Program-made: the position numbers and the translations under genes
Assembly: GCF_963678635.1 (NCBI RefSeq)
Contig: NC_087063.1
Coordinates: forward strand, 14,203,006 to 14,267,005
DNA: 64,000 bases
From: Symsagittifera roscoffensis
Taxonomy: Eukaryota; Xenacoelomorpha; Acoela; Convolutidae
Direction of reading: 5' to 3'
Notes under the pieces: generated by a model
Database searches by the model: none
Told to the model about the DNA's origin: nothing
What the model saw: only the letters and a program-made list of their open reading frames with translations
In this document: positions 11,850 to 23,973 of the stretch, in pieces
Layout: every line of letters starts with the position of its first letter
Position numbering within the stretch: position 1 is the first letter of the stretch

Positions 11850-12640
11850 TAATCAATTGCCATTTATTTAAAATGACTTAAGCCAAGCACTATTTTGCAT
11901 CTTTCATAACGAAATCTTTGAAACTAAATTTGTTCCAATTCGCCAGCGGTCAGTGACAATTTGAAAACTTTGCATATGTTCGCCGTTTTTATATTCAGCC
12001 GAAATTATTATTAAGTCCCTGGACATATTTATTTTTATTTCAGATTTTCAGGTTTTCTTTCCAAATTTTAGACAACTGAAATTTGATTAGCGGATTGGTA
12101 TTTTCGCGCATTCGATCCTTCGCACACGAGGGATTCCACCGTATATTTTGTCCCCAATTTATTAAAAATTTTTATATGTTCTACTTGCAATCATTTCCCT
12201 CTCGGTAGATTATCCGATAATTGCAACTATTGGAATTCTATAAGCTAAATGAATGACAGAAAAATTACTGCCATGTTTTAGCTGACACAAGAAACTAGTT
12301 AATTAAAAAAGGAAGTCATTTGAGTAAATCAAATAACCAGGCAGTAAAAAAATGCTTGAGTTTACAAATAAGTTATTTAACATACTTCATGGTCAACATA
12401 TTCTATTTTTACTGGAAAACTACATGCAAAACGTGAAATTCAGAATATGACCAATGTTAAAAATTACATCATTATTCTGCTACTTGCACAAAGTAAAGTT
12501 CAAAAAAAAACACTATTGTTCAAAGATGCATCCTTGTTACCCCAAAAACGTCTAGATTTATGCAGCTTAGTCGTAGTAGTAACAAACGTAAACGTATTAA
12601 TAGTACAAAGTATTATCAAATTTGAATGTTTCTAGAAGAA
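11850..12640. other. No gene recognised
   Basis: AT-rich sequence between the fold-back element and the LINE; I see no coding signal or repeat structure. Confidence 0.4.
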
Positions 12641-15600
12641 AATTTCAAACACGTCGTTGGCACCTTGTATATGGTTGTTTGAAACTACTTTAAGTGTCCG
12701 TTTTTTGGTTTATTGGAATGAGTTAACCAACGGAAAATGTTTAGTCCCTGGATTTGTTAACAAATTTAAGAGCTCTAAAGACATTTCGTTTTCTTCCTAT
12801 TTCAGTTCAACAGTAAAAAGAGGGTTATATATACAATTTACAATTTCAAGTAATAATACAATCCGAGTAATAATACAAGGTTTTATAGTTTCTGCTACGT
12901 AATGTAACAATCTATGAGCATATATTTCAAAAATCTGGAGTAAAAAAATAGGTTCTAGCATTTCTTTAGAAACACAACCATAAACAAACATACCATACTC
13001 TATAATCGGTTTAATGGAGCAATTATAGTACTTAAGTCTATGAAGTTGATTTAAATAATGTTTTGAAAATCATAGAAATCCTACCATTTTGGAATTTCTG
13101 TTGCACACAGCTGACAAGTGTTATTGAAATTTTCATCGATTATTTATATGTAAACCTTAACGTTTTATCCAATCCACTTTCGTTTTTGTGTATCCATTAA
13201 GTACAGATTTGTTTTTTTAGCGATTCACACAATTGACTTTTAATTAACTGGAAATGGTTAAAAGCACTTCGTTCATTAGTTTTTCGGGCCGTGTTTTGAA
13301 TAAAAAGTTACACAACTATCATCAGCATACAAACTTGCAGATGCATGTGGTGTCAAAAAACAAATCGCCATATCATTACTGCATGATCATAAAAATAGAG
13401 GACAGATAATTGAACCCTTTGGAACCTCTATCGATGTAAAAAAAAGTCTTAGAAGATTTCACTCCAATATCAACAAATCAAATTGCTTACCTTTATGAGA
13501 TAAGACGAGATAAGAAATACTTAGTTCGCCAACAACTCCCCTGATGCCCACACAGTTAAACTTATTTACCAGTGTCTGTGATTGACTGTATCAAAAGCTT
13601 TACTTCAATCTAAAAAAAACGCTGCAAACTTTAAAACTTTCGTCAATGTTCTTCTTGATGGATTCTGTCAATTTTAGTACTGCTTGGACCCATGAATAAT
13701 TCTGTCTAAACCCAAACTGGAAATTGCTTAAGATTTATGTTTTCTAACCAAAAAGGGTGTTATTCTGAGGTATTTTGTTTTCTCTAGTACTTTACTCAGG
13801 GCAGTCCGAAGATACATTGGACGGTAGTTAGATGTATTTGACTTGTCATCAGACTTATGAATCGAAAAAACCAAACAGTTGTTCCGAGAGAACGGGAGAT
13901 AGCAAAATTAAAAATATGTTGATGATGCCGTCAACACCTTCAGCATTTGAGTTATTTAAGGATTTAATTGATTTAAAAATTTCTAAAGTTTCTACAGGAA
14001 AAAAGAACATTGAACTTTTTAATTCTGGGAAGTTAGCTGACAACGAGACATTTTCTATTTTTTTATTCATAATTTTTCCTTTGCTTGAAAAGTACTCGTT
14101 TGTTTGTTCTGATTTTTACTGACAGTCATTGCTTTTATGTTAGGTTCACGCAGTCGCCTAAATTTAAGGAAAACTCCTTTTTTTGTCTCTGAGTAATCTA
14201 AGAATTTCAACACGCTAATACGCTTTTCGAGCACCCGCTATCATCAGTTTGTTTGTCTAATTTTGAACAATTTTTTAGCATTCAATGTAAGCCCTAAGTT
14301 AAGTTCGGGTGAAAATTTTATGCATTTTTTGCCTTTTGCAAACAAGGTTTTTATCGCGGTGTTAAACCAAGATTTTTGGTGGTACTTTGGTTTTGCGATA
14401 TGTTTCCTGAAAATTAAAAAGCAATTTATGTCGGATTGCAATTCCGTTGTTGTTGAATAAACTAGATAATCTATATCAATACTATTTCAATCAATTTTAT
14501 CGAAACTATCATTCTTTTTGTACAGAAGTTTGGGAAATTTTCCTAAGATCCCTACGCCAGACAAAAGGATGTCTCCTTTGGGCAGGCACTAGAACAAAGC
14601 TGGTGACATGTGAGAGCGTGTAATGATCAGTTAAAACAGTCCAAGCTAATACGTAAGTGTTTTCATTGATCAAATCACGATTAGTGTTAAAATTTCCAAT
14701 GCAACTCTCTCGAGTTTCTCCTGTTCTCGGCGGAGCTTTTGTGTCAATTAACGAAAACCCATTAGATTGGTTCAAATGGATGAAACTGCGGGTTAATTTT
14801 TTGTCCACTTCTGTGTCGATATTAAACTCTTTCAATATATAAAGTTTTTCACTTTTGAAGGATAATTTTTCAAGAACGTTCTCATAATCATACAAAAAAT
14901 CAGTTGTTCTGATACTCGAAGAACTGTAAATGGCAGCAATTGAGACTCTTGTGTCTTTTTGCTTAGTGCTCAGCAAGATAAGGTCAAAACGCACAATAAA
15001 GTCTAAGTTGACTGACCTCAATCACATCTAATTAAGTTTTGGCCAAAATTGCTACACCGAATTTTTGGTTTCGAAAAATAGTGCAAAGAATTATTGGTAG
15101 CTATCAGTTTTGAACTGTTCCGCTTCCTTTGTTTGCCAAGTTTCACTCAGAATAATAACTGTCGGGTTAAAATTATTTGGTTGCAAAAACGACGAAAGAG
15201 CGTCACTGATGTTAAAAGTGAGAATTACAAAACTATTTCTAAAGTTTAATGCACTTTGACAAAAAAAGAATCTGCAAGAAGCCGTAAGTTTACATTGGGA
15301 AGCGTTATCATTGACATTGTATACTATTCTTTACAGTTAACTGATTTTTTACTCATGCGAACTTCCATGACAACGTTTTCTATCAGTCTTATAGCGTTGA
15401 GTAGTTTCACCATTTTACTGCAGACACGTGCTCCATTAATTGCCAGAGTGACACCAGATTACGAAAGATTGTCGATTTTGCAATTTAACAGCAAGCATTT
15501 CAAGCTGCTCAATATCTTTTGATGAATAAACGGGCCAAAATGTGTTCCCATCATTTTGTTTGGTATAATAAGCTGCACTTCGCAATTGTTAGTGGAACCT

Positions 15601-15650
15601 TTGATACCCGTATCTCTAGCTAAATTGAGTAGATCACGGTTGTGGAGATG
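12640..15650 (-). pseudogene. Decayed LINE (endonuclease plus reverse transcriptase)
   Basis: Read on the minus strand, pieces appear in LINE order across several frames. An APE-type endonuclease covers about 15260-14509: VIILSETW, then EFNID where the family has GDFN, then TRESCIGNFNTN and TDHYTL. The reverse transcriptase start is at 14070-13855 (SLNNSNAEGVDGI, the fingers motif). The catalytic ASLYADDSC has YADD at 13329-13318. A thumb segment near 13020-12800 reads IKPIIEYGMFVYGC. Many stops and frameshifts separate these, so it is long dead. The order and motifs fit the Jockey/CR1/L2 group of non-LTR elements. Exact ends are uncertain and no target duplication was found. Confidence 0.75.
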
Positions 15651-18105
15651 GAGACGTTCAGTGAAGTAAACTGTTTTTTTTTGTTGTTTTTAAGGTTGAA
15701 CAATTGTCTCTCGCATCTCTTCTGAATTTTTTCTTGCATCTCTTCTGAATTTATTTCTGATGGAAGTACACAAGTTTAACGATTATTGAAGAATCGTTAG
15801 CTTCACCCAAATAATGACAGGCTGTAATATACGCAGGGCAATATCCGACTGAAGTTTATTTGCATTGATAGTAAAATTGCTAATGTACATTACTGTTTTT
15901 ATCACTCGGTTTTTTAAATCTTCATCTTCTTACAAAATTTGACCTAGTTTTGATTTTGAGTATTATCCATTTGTGAAACATAATTTTCTTGATACGCAAT
16001 TTTTTTTCAAATAATTTGGATTTAAAGGAATTGAACTAACTTTGCAAGCCTTTGGTTAGGCTTACCATCTTGGGTTGATCCTTCGTGGTATCCAAACAAT
16101 CTAATATGTCCCCTCTCATATTCACAATAAGCAGCAAATAAGTGACTTAATTAACAATCACACGATAAACGGCAAGAGAAAGTTTCAAATTTTTGGCCTT
16201 TATTTGCAGACATAATGTTTCTAAAACGTCATTGAAAGAGAGCTATTGTTCGTTTTGTTTTTTTAATGGTCGTTTTCTTTTTCGGCTTAGTTATTTCTGT
16301 CCAATTGAACAAATAACCAAAATTAAAACGTAATTTATCTGGCTTAATGAAGACACAATGCGTGTGACTGTAAAAAATTGTGGGGTCGTTGTTAAACATT
16401 GTACCGTGTCACCCAAACAGAAATTTGTCTTTCTAAAGTGAATTAGTGGTGGTCGATTTAAAAACCACACATAGTTGTTTTAACACGATTAAAAAAATGA
16501 GTAATTTTATTGGTTTCCCATCGCAAACTAGACATCGTAGTATTGTGTAATATAGCGGAACTCATTCGACGTTGGGACAATCAGCACCCATATATCACAA
16601 AATTGAGATAAGAAACGGATTTTATGTGTCTTGTTTGTATCGTAAATAATGGTGTTCCCAGTCAATAGATTATCGCAATTGTTAAAAAGTTGTCAATAGA
16701 TGTTTCGATGTTTTGTATCGCGATGTATCAGATTTGCGTTTATCGATTTCTCAAACCTGCTAAAGGGTTTATTTTTGCCAAAACGGGGCGCAAAAGACCA
16801 TTTTTTTTTCTATACGCCTGTTTATCGTGCCACTCTGCCAACCCAAGCCGACATTCTCAAATTACCTTTCGAACGTTTTGACCAATATTCGATATTTTTG
16901 AACCGACCCGACCAAAAAGTGGTATGACTTCAGTTTCTCGACCAAATTTTGGTTTTTTTTTTTTTTTTGGCACAAGAGCAAATGTGCGTGTATTTGCTCA
17001 ACCCAGTTAAAAACAGATCAGAACTTTGTTTTGATTTTGTCTAGTAAATTTTTTCCATATATTCGCCAGACCCAAGTCAAATATGTTTCGACCAGCTCGA
17101 CTATAATTTGGACTTGTCTCAACAATCTTGGCTCGAGATAACCGAAACACACACCAATTTTAACCGAGCCGGAAAAAATTGTATCACGTCGAAAGAAATG
17201 TATGAGAAGAATCGTTCCGGCTCAGAAACATTGAATGACTCCACTATATTTTTGTATTTTTTGGCTTTTTCGTTAATCAAGAGAAAAAAAACAACTCTGG
17301 GTTAAAGTATTTCACTTGACAGATATAAAAATCTTAAAAGATAAAGGATAAAAACTTGCCATGCCAATCGGACACATTGTCCTGACTACAGCAATTCAGT
17401 AAAAATGAAGGAAAAAACAAAATTTTTTTTCAATTGTTTTAATATATTTCGCTGATTGAACTAGATAATAAACTGCTAATTCGTACTTAGAGCTAAAACA
17501 ATGGAACAATTGCAAAACAAAAAAATATATATATTTTTTTGTGAATCTCTTGTCTATTCCTTCATGTAAAGCAGCCTGAAATACTGAAGGTTTTGGAGCA
17601 GTTTCACGACAATGAGACAACTTTAAAATTACTTTTCTAAAATCCGAATCGAAACAACGCAGAGATTCATTCAAACAATACCCAAATTAATCTGACTGGA
17701 ACCTCTGACTGGAGCAATGCCTCTGACTGGAGCAATGCCGTATGCTGGTATTACCGCTGTTGATTGCAGATATGGGGGAAATTCTCCTTCTTTCATTTCA
17801 AAATGCTCAGTTTTATAGAACAAATTATTCCGGTGTTTTCTTCTTTCACATGTGAAGTCAGATCATTACAAGCAGGCGACAACAATCTGTAGTAGCAGTA
17901 ATCCTGCAAAATACCTGTTTTTACACCTGTTACCTAAAAATTAGCCCATCTAGGACAGATCCTTTGACCAAAAATGCAAGCACGCAAAGCCAAACACGAC
18001 TTAAAGGAACGCTCAGCTTCAAAAAAAAATTCACAAGCGAAATTCGCACTGAAAAACAAACTTTGTTTTTTAGTGAGCTTACAGAGGAATTACAGCTGTC
18101 CAGAA
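15651..18105. other. 2.4 kb without a recognised gene
   Basis: Mostly AT-rich unique-looking DNA. 17696-17740 carries a small tandem pair of CCTCTGACTGGAGCAATG. A minus-strand frame at 17560-17674 looks mildly protein-like but has no motif and no convincing splice pair. 16950-16970 is a T-run. Confidence 0.35.
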
Positions 18106-18290
18106 CAGGGGCGGATCTAGGATTTGCTCGAGGGGGGGCGGATTTTCAATAAATTTTCGAAAATTATGACGACCTTTTTTTTAGGTCGATCAGATTGATT
18201 TTCCGAGTTCTCCCAAAGCAGCAAAAAGACCCTGTTTTGCCAAATTTTCAGCGCCGAAGGCAATTTTTTAAAAAAAAAAAACAGGTCAAA
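18106..18290 (+). repeat. hAT-like MITE fragment, 5' end
   Basis: Starts CAGGGGCGGATCTAGGAT and continues with GGGGGGGCGGATTTTCAA. The inverse of this terminus is at 60600-60614 and a related internal segment at 60678-60850, where 'ccaagttttcccaaagcatcagaaagac' matches 'ccgagttctcccaaagcagcaaaaagac' here in pieces. CAGGGGCG termini are typical of hAT-class non-autonomous elements. No opposite end was found next to this copy. Confidence 0.55.
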
Positions 18291-18805
18291 AAAACCGTTT
18301 TACAAACTGTAATTACATGTAAAGTTTAGTTCTATCGAGCAAAGAGCGTCTATCTGCCACGACAGAAACATGCATCAGAGGTTAAACGAGATTGTGAAAG
18401 TGAATATACGAGTTGTGGAATTGTGAATGAATTCTCCTGTATGACACATCGACACAAAGCTCGTCGGCAAGATAATCCTTGTACAACATGGCGCAGTCAG
18501 CTCAGGATCAAAAGCATCATTTGAATATTCTTTTATTTTTGCACAATCACACAACGCAACCTTCAATAGAATAGTCGAAACAGACAGTCGGACTACATAC
18601 GGCGATATTAGCTATATGAGCGTTGACATGCAAAAACGCCTTCGAAACCGCCCAACGTCAGCACATAAAGAAGAAACTACCAGTGAGACAAACCCTCAAA
18701 TGAGATATTGCGAAAATAGAAACCAGGAGAAAAGGATAAATTTTGAAATTCAAAAGGCAAGAATAGATAGTAGGGGCGTATTATGCAGCTCACTCCTATG
18801 AGACG
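18291..18805. other. No gene recognised
   Basis: No supported gene or repeat; short open frames at 18375-18566 and 18616-18801 have no motif. Confidence 0.35.
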
Positions 18806-19310
18806 ACATTACGAGGCCAAACTGTGCACTCGGTGCATTGTAAACGGATTCCGCAACAGGCCAAAATCAGATTTGCCGCGGAATCCGCAATATTGCTAAT
18901 TTTATTTTATATTCTTTGCTGTTTTGGATTCCACAAAAAAATACTTAAAACAATGTACCGCTCAAAATCGCTCCATAAATAGGCGAATTTGCGGAAACCG
19001 CAACTGTATTTGCGGAATCCAGAACAGTTTGTGGAATCCACAAACAAACAATAAGACATGTGTATAGTTACATTGAGCTGTTGCGGAATCCGCAACTCTG
19101 AGCGGAATCCGCAAATTGTAAATGGAATCCGCAGTTTTTGGGCGCGGATTCCACTTAAATTTGCGGATTCCACTTACATTTTACGGATTCCACTTACATT
19201 TTGCGGAATCCACTCTCAGTTGAGGAATCCAGAACAACTAGCTATATTTGCTTGTTGCGGAATCCGCACCAAAACAAATGTGGCGACAAAATTTACGTTA
19301 CAGGTACTTG
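18806..19310 (+). repeat. Repeat with clustered GCGGAATCCGC palindromes, copy 1
   Basis: Shares a head-to-tail match with 40857-41220 starting ACGAGGCCAAACT and including CAATAAGACATGTGTATAGTT. A diverged 3' part recurs at 59490-59610 (AACTAGCTAT... then ACAAAATTTACGTTA). Inside 500 bases, GGAATCC or its reverse occurs about fourteen times, several as the near-perfect palindrome TTGCGGAATCCGCAA. Non-coding. The motif clustering suggests protein-binding sites, but I know no family with this sequence. Confidence 0.7.
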
Positions 19311-19884
19311 TACGCGGAATCCCCGAAAAATTTTGTAAGAGGAAACCACTTACATTTTGGAACATGTTCAAAGATTTGTCTTTGGAATCCAGGAGCATAC
19401 AGACACAAAATGGTGCGCCTATCCAGTGCACAGTTTGACACCTCGTAATAGAAGCCGACACTAAAGTAAAAAGTGCTGTTTGAGATAGAAAACACAAATG
19501 TCATTTTGGCAAAAAAGACCAAATATTGATCTACGGACGATTACAACCAGACATCTATACAGACTTGGACAACTTATTTGTCAAAGAAAAAGTCACAGCC
19601 TTCGAACGGTGCAACTTTATTTACAAAAGAAATACGGTAACTTTATTTACAAAAGAAATACGGTTTACAAAAGGTACAATACAAAAGAAAAATGGGCATT
19701 GAAACAATTTTACTCAGAGCTAGGAACTAAAGCTGATTGTGGAGATCGAGAGGAAAATGGTCCGGGATATGTTTACAGCACACATGCTGAGCAAGAAAAA
19801 TTCAAAAAAAAACTACTGGCGCAAACTAGAACGTAAAGAAAGGCCTACGATTATGCGATAAGACAAGAAAAAGGAATGGAGCTC
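19311..19884. other. Leader of the minisatellite region, doubtful open frame
   Basis: A plus-strand frame at 19498-19836 (112 codons, rich in K, R, Q and T) starts with ATG but matches nothing I recognise. It contains a 26-bp tandem pair (GTAACTTTATTTACAAAAG...), so I do not call it a gene. Confidence 0.25.
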
Positions 19885-20395
19885 AGGAATGGAGCTACAT
19901 AATTACAAAGCACCACAGTCAGAGACACGCGAGTACGTCGGGAAACCCGTCTAGCAAAGGAATGGAGCTGCATGATTACAAAGCACCTTAGTCAGAGACA
20001 CGCGAGTACGTCGGGAAACCCGTCTAGCAAAGGAATGGAGCTGCATGATTACAAAGCACCATAGTCAGAGACACGCGAGTACGTCGGGAAACCCGTCTAG
20101 CAAAGGAATGGAGCTGCATGATTACAAAGCACCATAGTCAGAGACACGCGAGTACGTCGGGAAACCCGTCTAGCAAAGGAATGAAGCTGCATGATTACAA
20201 AGCACCATAGTCAGAGACACGCGAGTACGTCGGGAAACCCGTCTAGCAAAGGAATGGAGCTGCATGATTACAAAGCACCATAGTCAGAGACACGCGAGTA
20301 CGTCGGGAAACCCGTCTAGCAAAGGAATGGAGCTGCATGATTACAAAGCACCTTAGTCAGAGACACGCGAGTACGTCGGGAAACCCGTCTAGCAT
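19885..20395 (+). repeat. 73-bp minisatellite, seven units
   Basis: Seven head-to-tail units begin at 19885, 19958, 20031, 20104, 20177, 20250 and 20323, each exactly 73 bases and differing at only one or a few positions. Each starts AGGAATGGAGCT and ends ACCCGTCTAGCA, with a small internal hairpin CGGGAAACCCG. 73 is not a multiple of three, so the array is not coding. The near identity implies recent expansion or homogenisation. Confidence 0.95.
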
Positions 20396-22325
20396 TCAGT
20401 AGAAGCCAATAGCTTTCGTCAAACAAAGAGAAAATAAAATTCCGGTCACCGGGATCTTAGCGATGCATTGCCTGTTTGCCTGTTTCCAAAACCAAACCAA
20501 AGTAACAGTCACAAGAAAAACCAAAAATTCAAATAAATCAAAGACAACACCAGAAAGTACAGAAATGAAATAATAGCCGGCCTTGAATTCCTTAATAACC
20601 TAAACGTGGGAAAAGTAAGAAAATATATAAGTTATTGAGATCATCACCGGGCGCGAGTCGGGCAAAAGAAAAACAAACGTCGCAAAACACTCAAAACCGA
20701 GTTGTGGCAGAGGAGAAAGAAGAGGAACAATTAAAAAGATTGTACAAAAAAAAACTCAGTTGAGGATACGAGATGAACAAAGCCACAGAGATGAACAAAG
20801 AAAAATCTCAATGAGTCGAGAAGTGATGGGAAACAGGGTGCTTAACACTCTATTGAAAACTAAACTGAAAATCAAAAAAGTTTGAGTGCAACCGAGGGAG
20901 TGTTGTCCGTCCTGGTGTTTAACCTCGTTTATTTATATATTTCAATGTATCTGTATTGTACATCCCTGTTGATCTGAAGTGATATGTGCCGCCTTAAAGG
21001 CCAAAATAATCATTTGACCTTCACGATACCAGAGAAAAGCAGAAATGTTCTTAGTTAAAAGATGACAAGATATGTCTAACACTTGAACAAACGAATAATT
21101 GCAAAAGCAATCTTACTCGCCTTGCCTTGTTCCTATTCTAGTGATACGGAGACTAGGTCCGATATATGCAATCCTCGTAGGGCAAAAAAGTCCTTCCTTG
21201 TACGATAGCTCCATTGAAGGCTCTTTTAATTTGAGGCTGAAATCAAAGTGACTATTATAATTTTGTGATTATTCAGATTTTTTCAATAACATTTTGAATT
21301 ATTTTTTGATTTTTACAGCTATTATGATTGTCCTATGGTAAGGTGGGATTTCGTTGTAAGCAATCAAGATAACACTTTGAAAAGTTTCACTATAGCATAC
21401 AATTTTTTAAAAGTATTGAAATCACTAAGTGATTTTTTTTTAAAATGAATAAATTAATTGCGGGTATTGGAAAAATTATTTGAGGTGTTATAAAGGGAAG
21501 AAGTCGATGACTTTTGTAAAAAAATTTTGGCTAGGAGTTAAACCCGGCTCTCTTTTAACCAACTCAAATAATCATAAAACAAAGTTGTTTGAAAGTTGTC
21601 CATATGACAATTCGTTTGTGAGAAATCTTCATTTGTTCGTTTAAACGCAGTCAAGAGATTTCAAGGCAATCCAGAACATCAAGAACCATTTTAAGTAAGC
21701 TTTTGTTATTTCTTGGGGACTCTGGAAAATAGCCAAAAACCAGCCCTAACAAAGAATTATAGTAACAAAAATTTATAGCTTTCTCCCAAACAGTGATTTA
21801 TTTTTTGAGGGTCTTTTATTTACAGTGGTGTTGGGGCTATAATGAGAAAAAACTTGGCCTGTTCAGACCCAGAATAATCCGTATTTGAAACCCCCCCTCC
21901 CCCCCCCACTCCCCCCCCCCACCTGCCAACTTTTGTAAGTAAGAGATTTCTGTTCATTGACTAGTTCATATGAAAGTTTGCAGGCCATATGGTAAAGTTA
22001 TTTAGTATTCATACTCAACCTTGTAAGACCACTAATTACACCATAAGTTTGATGCTCATGCGATGTGGGGTGAAACTAAAAAGCATTTAATACAGAGTGA
22101 CTGAGATGAGGGGCGTAATTAGGGTTTCTCTTACCAACGAAAGGGTCCCTCTTTTGGTCTTAATTTATGCCATCCATTTTCACCCTAAATTTATACAAAA
22201 AGCGTCTTTGAAGCCATATATTCTAAACAAAATTTTTCAAAAAGTGCCCAAAAACGGCCTTTTTTACCTGTTTAATTTCGAAAATGTGCATGCTGCGCAA
22301 AAAACTTTAGCAAAATAGTGTCTTT
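20396..22325. other. No gene; possible LTR-like segment and a C-rich tract
   Basis: At 20892-20903 a purine-rich GAGGGAG is followed by TGTTGTCCGTCC, the arrangement of a polypurine tract abutting an LTR, but no second copy of this sequence is in the window. 21890-21922 is almost pure C. No supported gene. Confidence 0.3.
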
Positions 22326-22331
22326 ATAGTG
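22326..22331 (+). repeat. Polinton target-site duplication, left
   Basis: ATAGTG immediately outside the left terminus, identical to 40784-40789. Polintons characteristically duplicate 6 bp on insertion. Confidence 0.9.
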
Positions 22332-22600
22332 AGTAGTATAGATATACGACACTGGGATGGGGGGGGGGGTGATCCCTACAGGGATCATTGGGTATAGAGT
22401 ATACCTAATGATCCCTATGTAAATATTTATACCTAATGATCCCAATGTATAATATTTATACCTAATGATCCCTATGTAAAATATTTATACCTAATGATCC
22501 CAATGTATAATTTTTATAGCTAATGATCCCTATGTAAAATTATTGATCCCTAATTGTCACCATGTTTAATTTTATACCTAATAGTTCTCATGTAAAACTT
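22332..22600 (+). repeat. Left terminal inverted repeat with subterminal iterons
   Basis: Starts AGTAGTATAGATATACGACA, then a run of 11 G, then GATCCCTACAGGGATCATTGG. From 22398 a ~29-bp unit (TTTATACCTAATGATCCC plus a variable tail) repeats about five to six times, alternating between CCCTATGTAAAATA and CCCAATGTATAATA endings. The right end carries the inverted equivalent. The inner edge is approximate. Confidence 0.9.
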
Positions 22601-23525
22601 CGGTATATTATTGAGTATTCCCACTGAACGTCGTGGAAACGGGAATGGAATTAAGTTTTGGTCGGTGCATGTTTTCCCTTCTAAAGTTTGGGGTATTGGC
22701 TTGTTTACATGTAAAAAGACGTTATATACCTATTATATGCAATCAGTTGAACCTAATGCAACCAAACTATATGGTATATAGGAAAGCACCAGATTTTGGC
22801 AGCGTAGCTTAACTGTTGGCTGCGGTGAACGATTTCCTTCAAAAGTGCATGTTTTATTGCTGAATCTCGAAGAAAGGAAAAATTGTCAATTGTGGCGGCC
22901 GCCACTTCTATTTAGGCAAAAACTAATGATCAATTTGACCAGAATAGGAATGTAAAATTTCTTTAAGCCAAATGACGATAAAAAACAAAGAAAAATTATG
23001 GAACACTGAAAACTGTAAAATACTGAAATTGGCTTAAAAATTTCGACATTTCCATTTTCCGTGTCAACAGGAGACCGAAAAAACGTCTGAAATCTATGAC
23101 AAAAGCTTTGATTTTATAGAAAGGTTGAAAGAGATAATAAGTTGAAGTGGGTTAATATCTTGAAAAACGAGAACACTGATGAAAGCCAAAAGTGCCCATT
23201 AATTTTGCTGCAGCCACTTCTAAGACTTGTACCTAACTTGTTACTATAAAATTGAAGTGGAACAAAATTTCTTGGGGTCCGAGTAGAGGAAAACGCATGG
23301 CGCTCGACTCTCAGCCGAAAGGCGGCGTTTCGAAACCCGTCCGGAAATTGTACTGAAAGGAGGCAACAGTTGCTGGTATGGTGATATCCCCCCATAGATC
23401 GATTTTGTAATCTACCTTCTCGGATTACTGCTATTCAGTTGACAATTGGGTATAAATGTCAATTACTAAAAAATGTAGTGCTGAAAATGAAATTGAAAAG
23501 TGTACAAAACAGACATATTAAATAG
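22601..23525. other. Polinton left subterminal non-coding DNA
   Basis: No gene supported between the left inverted repeat and the end of the protease gene. A minus-strand frame at 23114-23395 has no recognisable motif. Confidence 0.4.
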
Positions 23526-23973
23526 TTAGTTAATGGGTAAGCATAGAGTTAGGAAACGTTTCAAAACATGGTCATTAATGTAAGCAAAACCAAAAGCATC
23601 ACCATTAAATTTTTTATCATAAATCAAATGTGCAATATAAATGCAAAAAGAACCGCACATGGTAGAGTTTGAGTCTTGCATGGAAAAGTTTGTCATCAAT
23701 TCAGTCACCTGATGAAAATTCTCGTTCAATCGTTTATACAGATTGGTGTACTGCCAAAGAGGAAGACCGAGAGGATCACAAATATAAAACATTTCTTCTG
23801 TTGCAAATCACAATCCAATGTGTCCCCGGAGAATCTGATTTTGAAGTGTTCACAATCATAAAGATATTGTTTGGGATGTGAGGTGGAAAATTGTCCGCTT
23901 TAAATACTCCAAGAAACTTATATTTCAGATGTTTACAGTTCTGAATGAGATCCTGCAACTGGACTTCATCCAT
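23526..23973 (-). pseudogene. PRO: Adenain-like cysteine protease (maturation protease), frameshifted
   Basis: An ATG at 23973 opens a frame with the active-site His in GTHWIVICN. After a frameshift near 23790 the chain continues with Asp in ICDPLGLPLW and ends with DSNSTMCGSFCIYIAHL, holding the nucleophile Cys and the preceding polar residues of the Ulp1/adenain fold. About 150 codons, usual for Polinton proteases. In the family this enzyme cleaves capsid precursors during virion maturation. It lies directly downstream of the major capsid gene on the same strand. The upstream frame is continuous with the capsid C-terminus, with no stop between. The His-Asp-Cys set is preserved despite the frameshift. 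Confidence 0.85.

Noticed and set aside
17396-17674. Host exon on the minus strand
   Set aside because: The text is mildly protein-like (PKPSVFQAALHEGIDKRF), but no ATG, domain or convincing splice pair was found.
19498-19836. Gene of 112 codons
   Set aside because: It contains an internal tandem duplication, has no motif and leads into a minisatellite.
19885-20395. CRISPR array or tRNA cluster (73-bp units)
   Set aside because: The units are contiguous with no unique spacers, the DNA is eukaryotic, and no tRNA boxes or cloverleaf fit the unit.
20892-21180. Intact LTR retrotransposon 3' end
   Set aside because: A polypurine-like tract abuts TGTTG, but no second LTR, pol sequence or target duplication is present.
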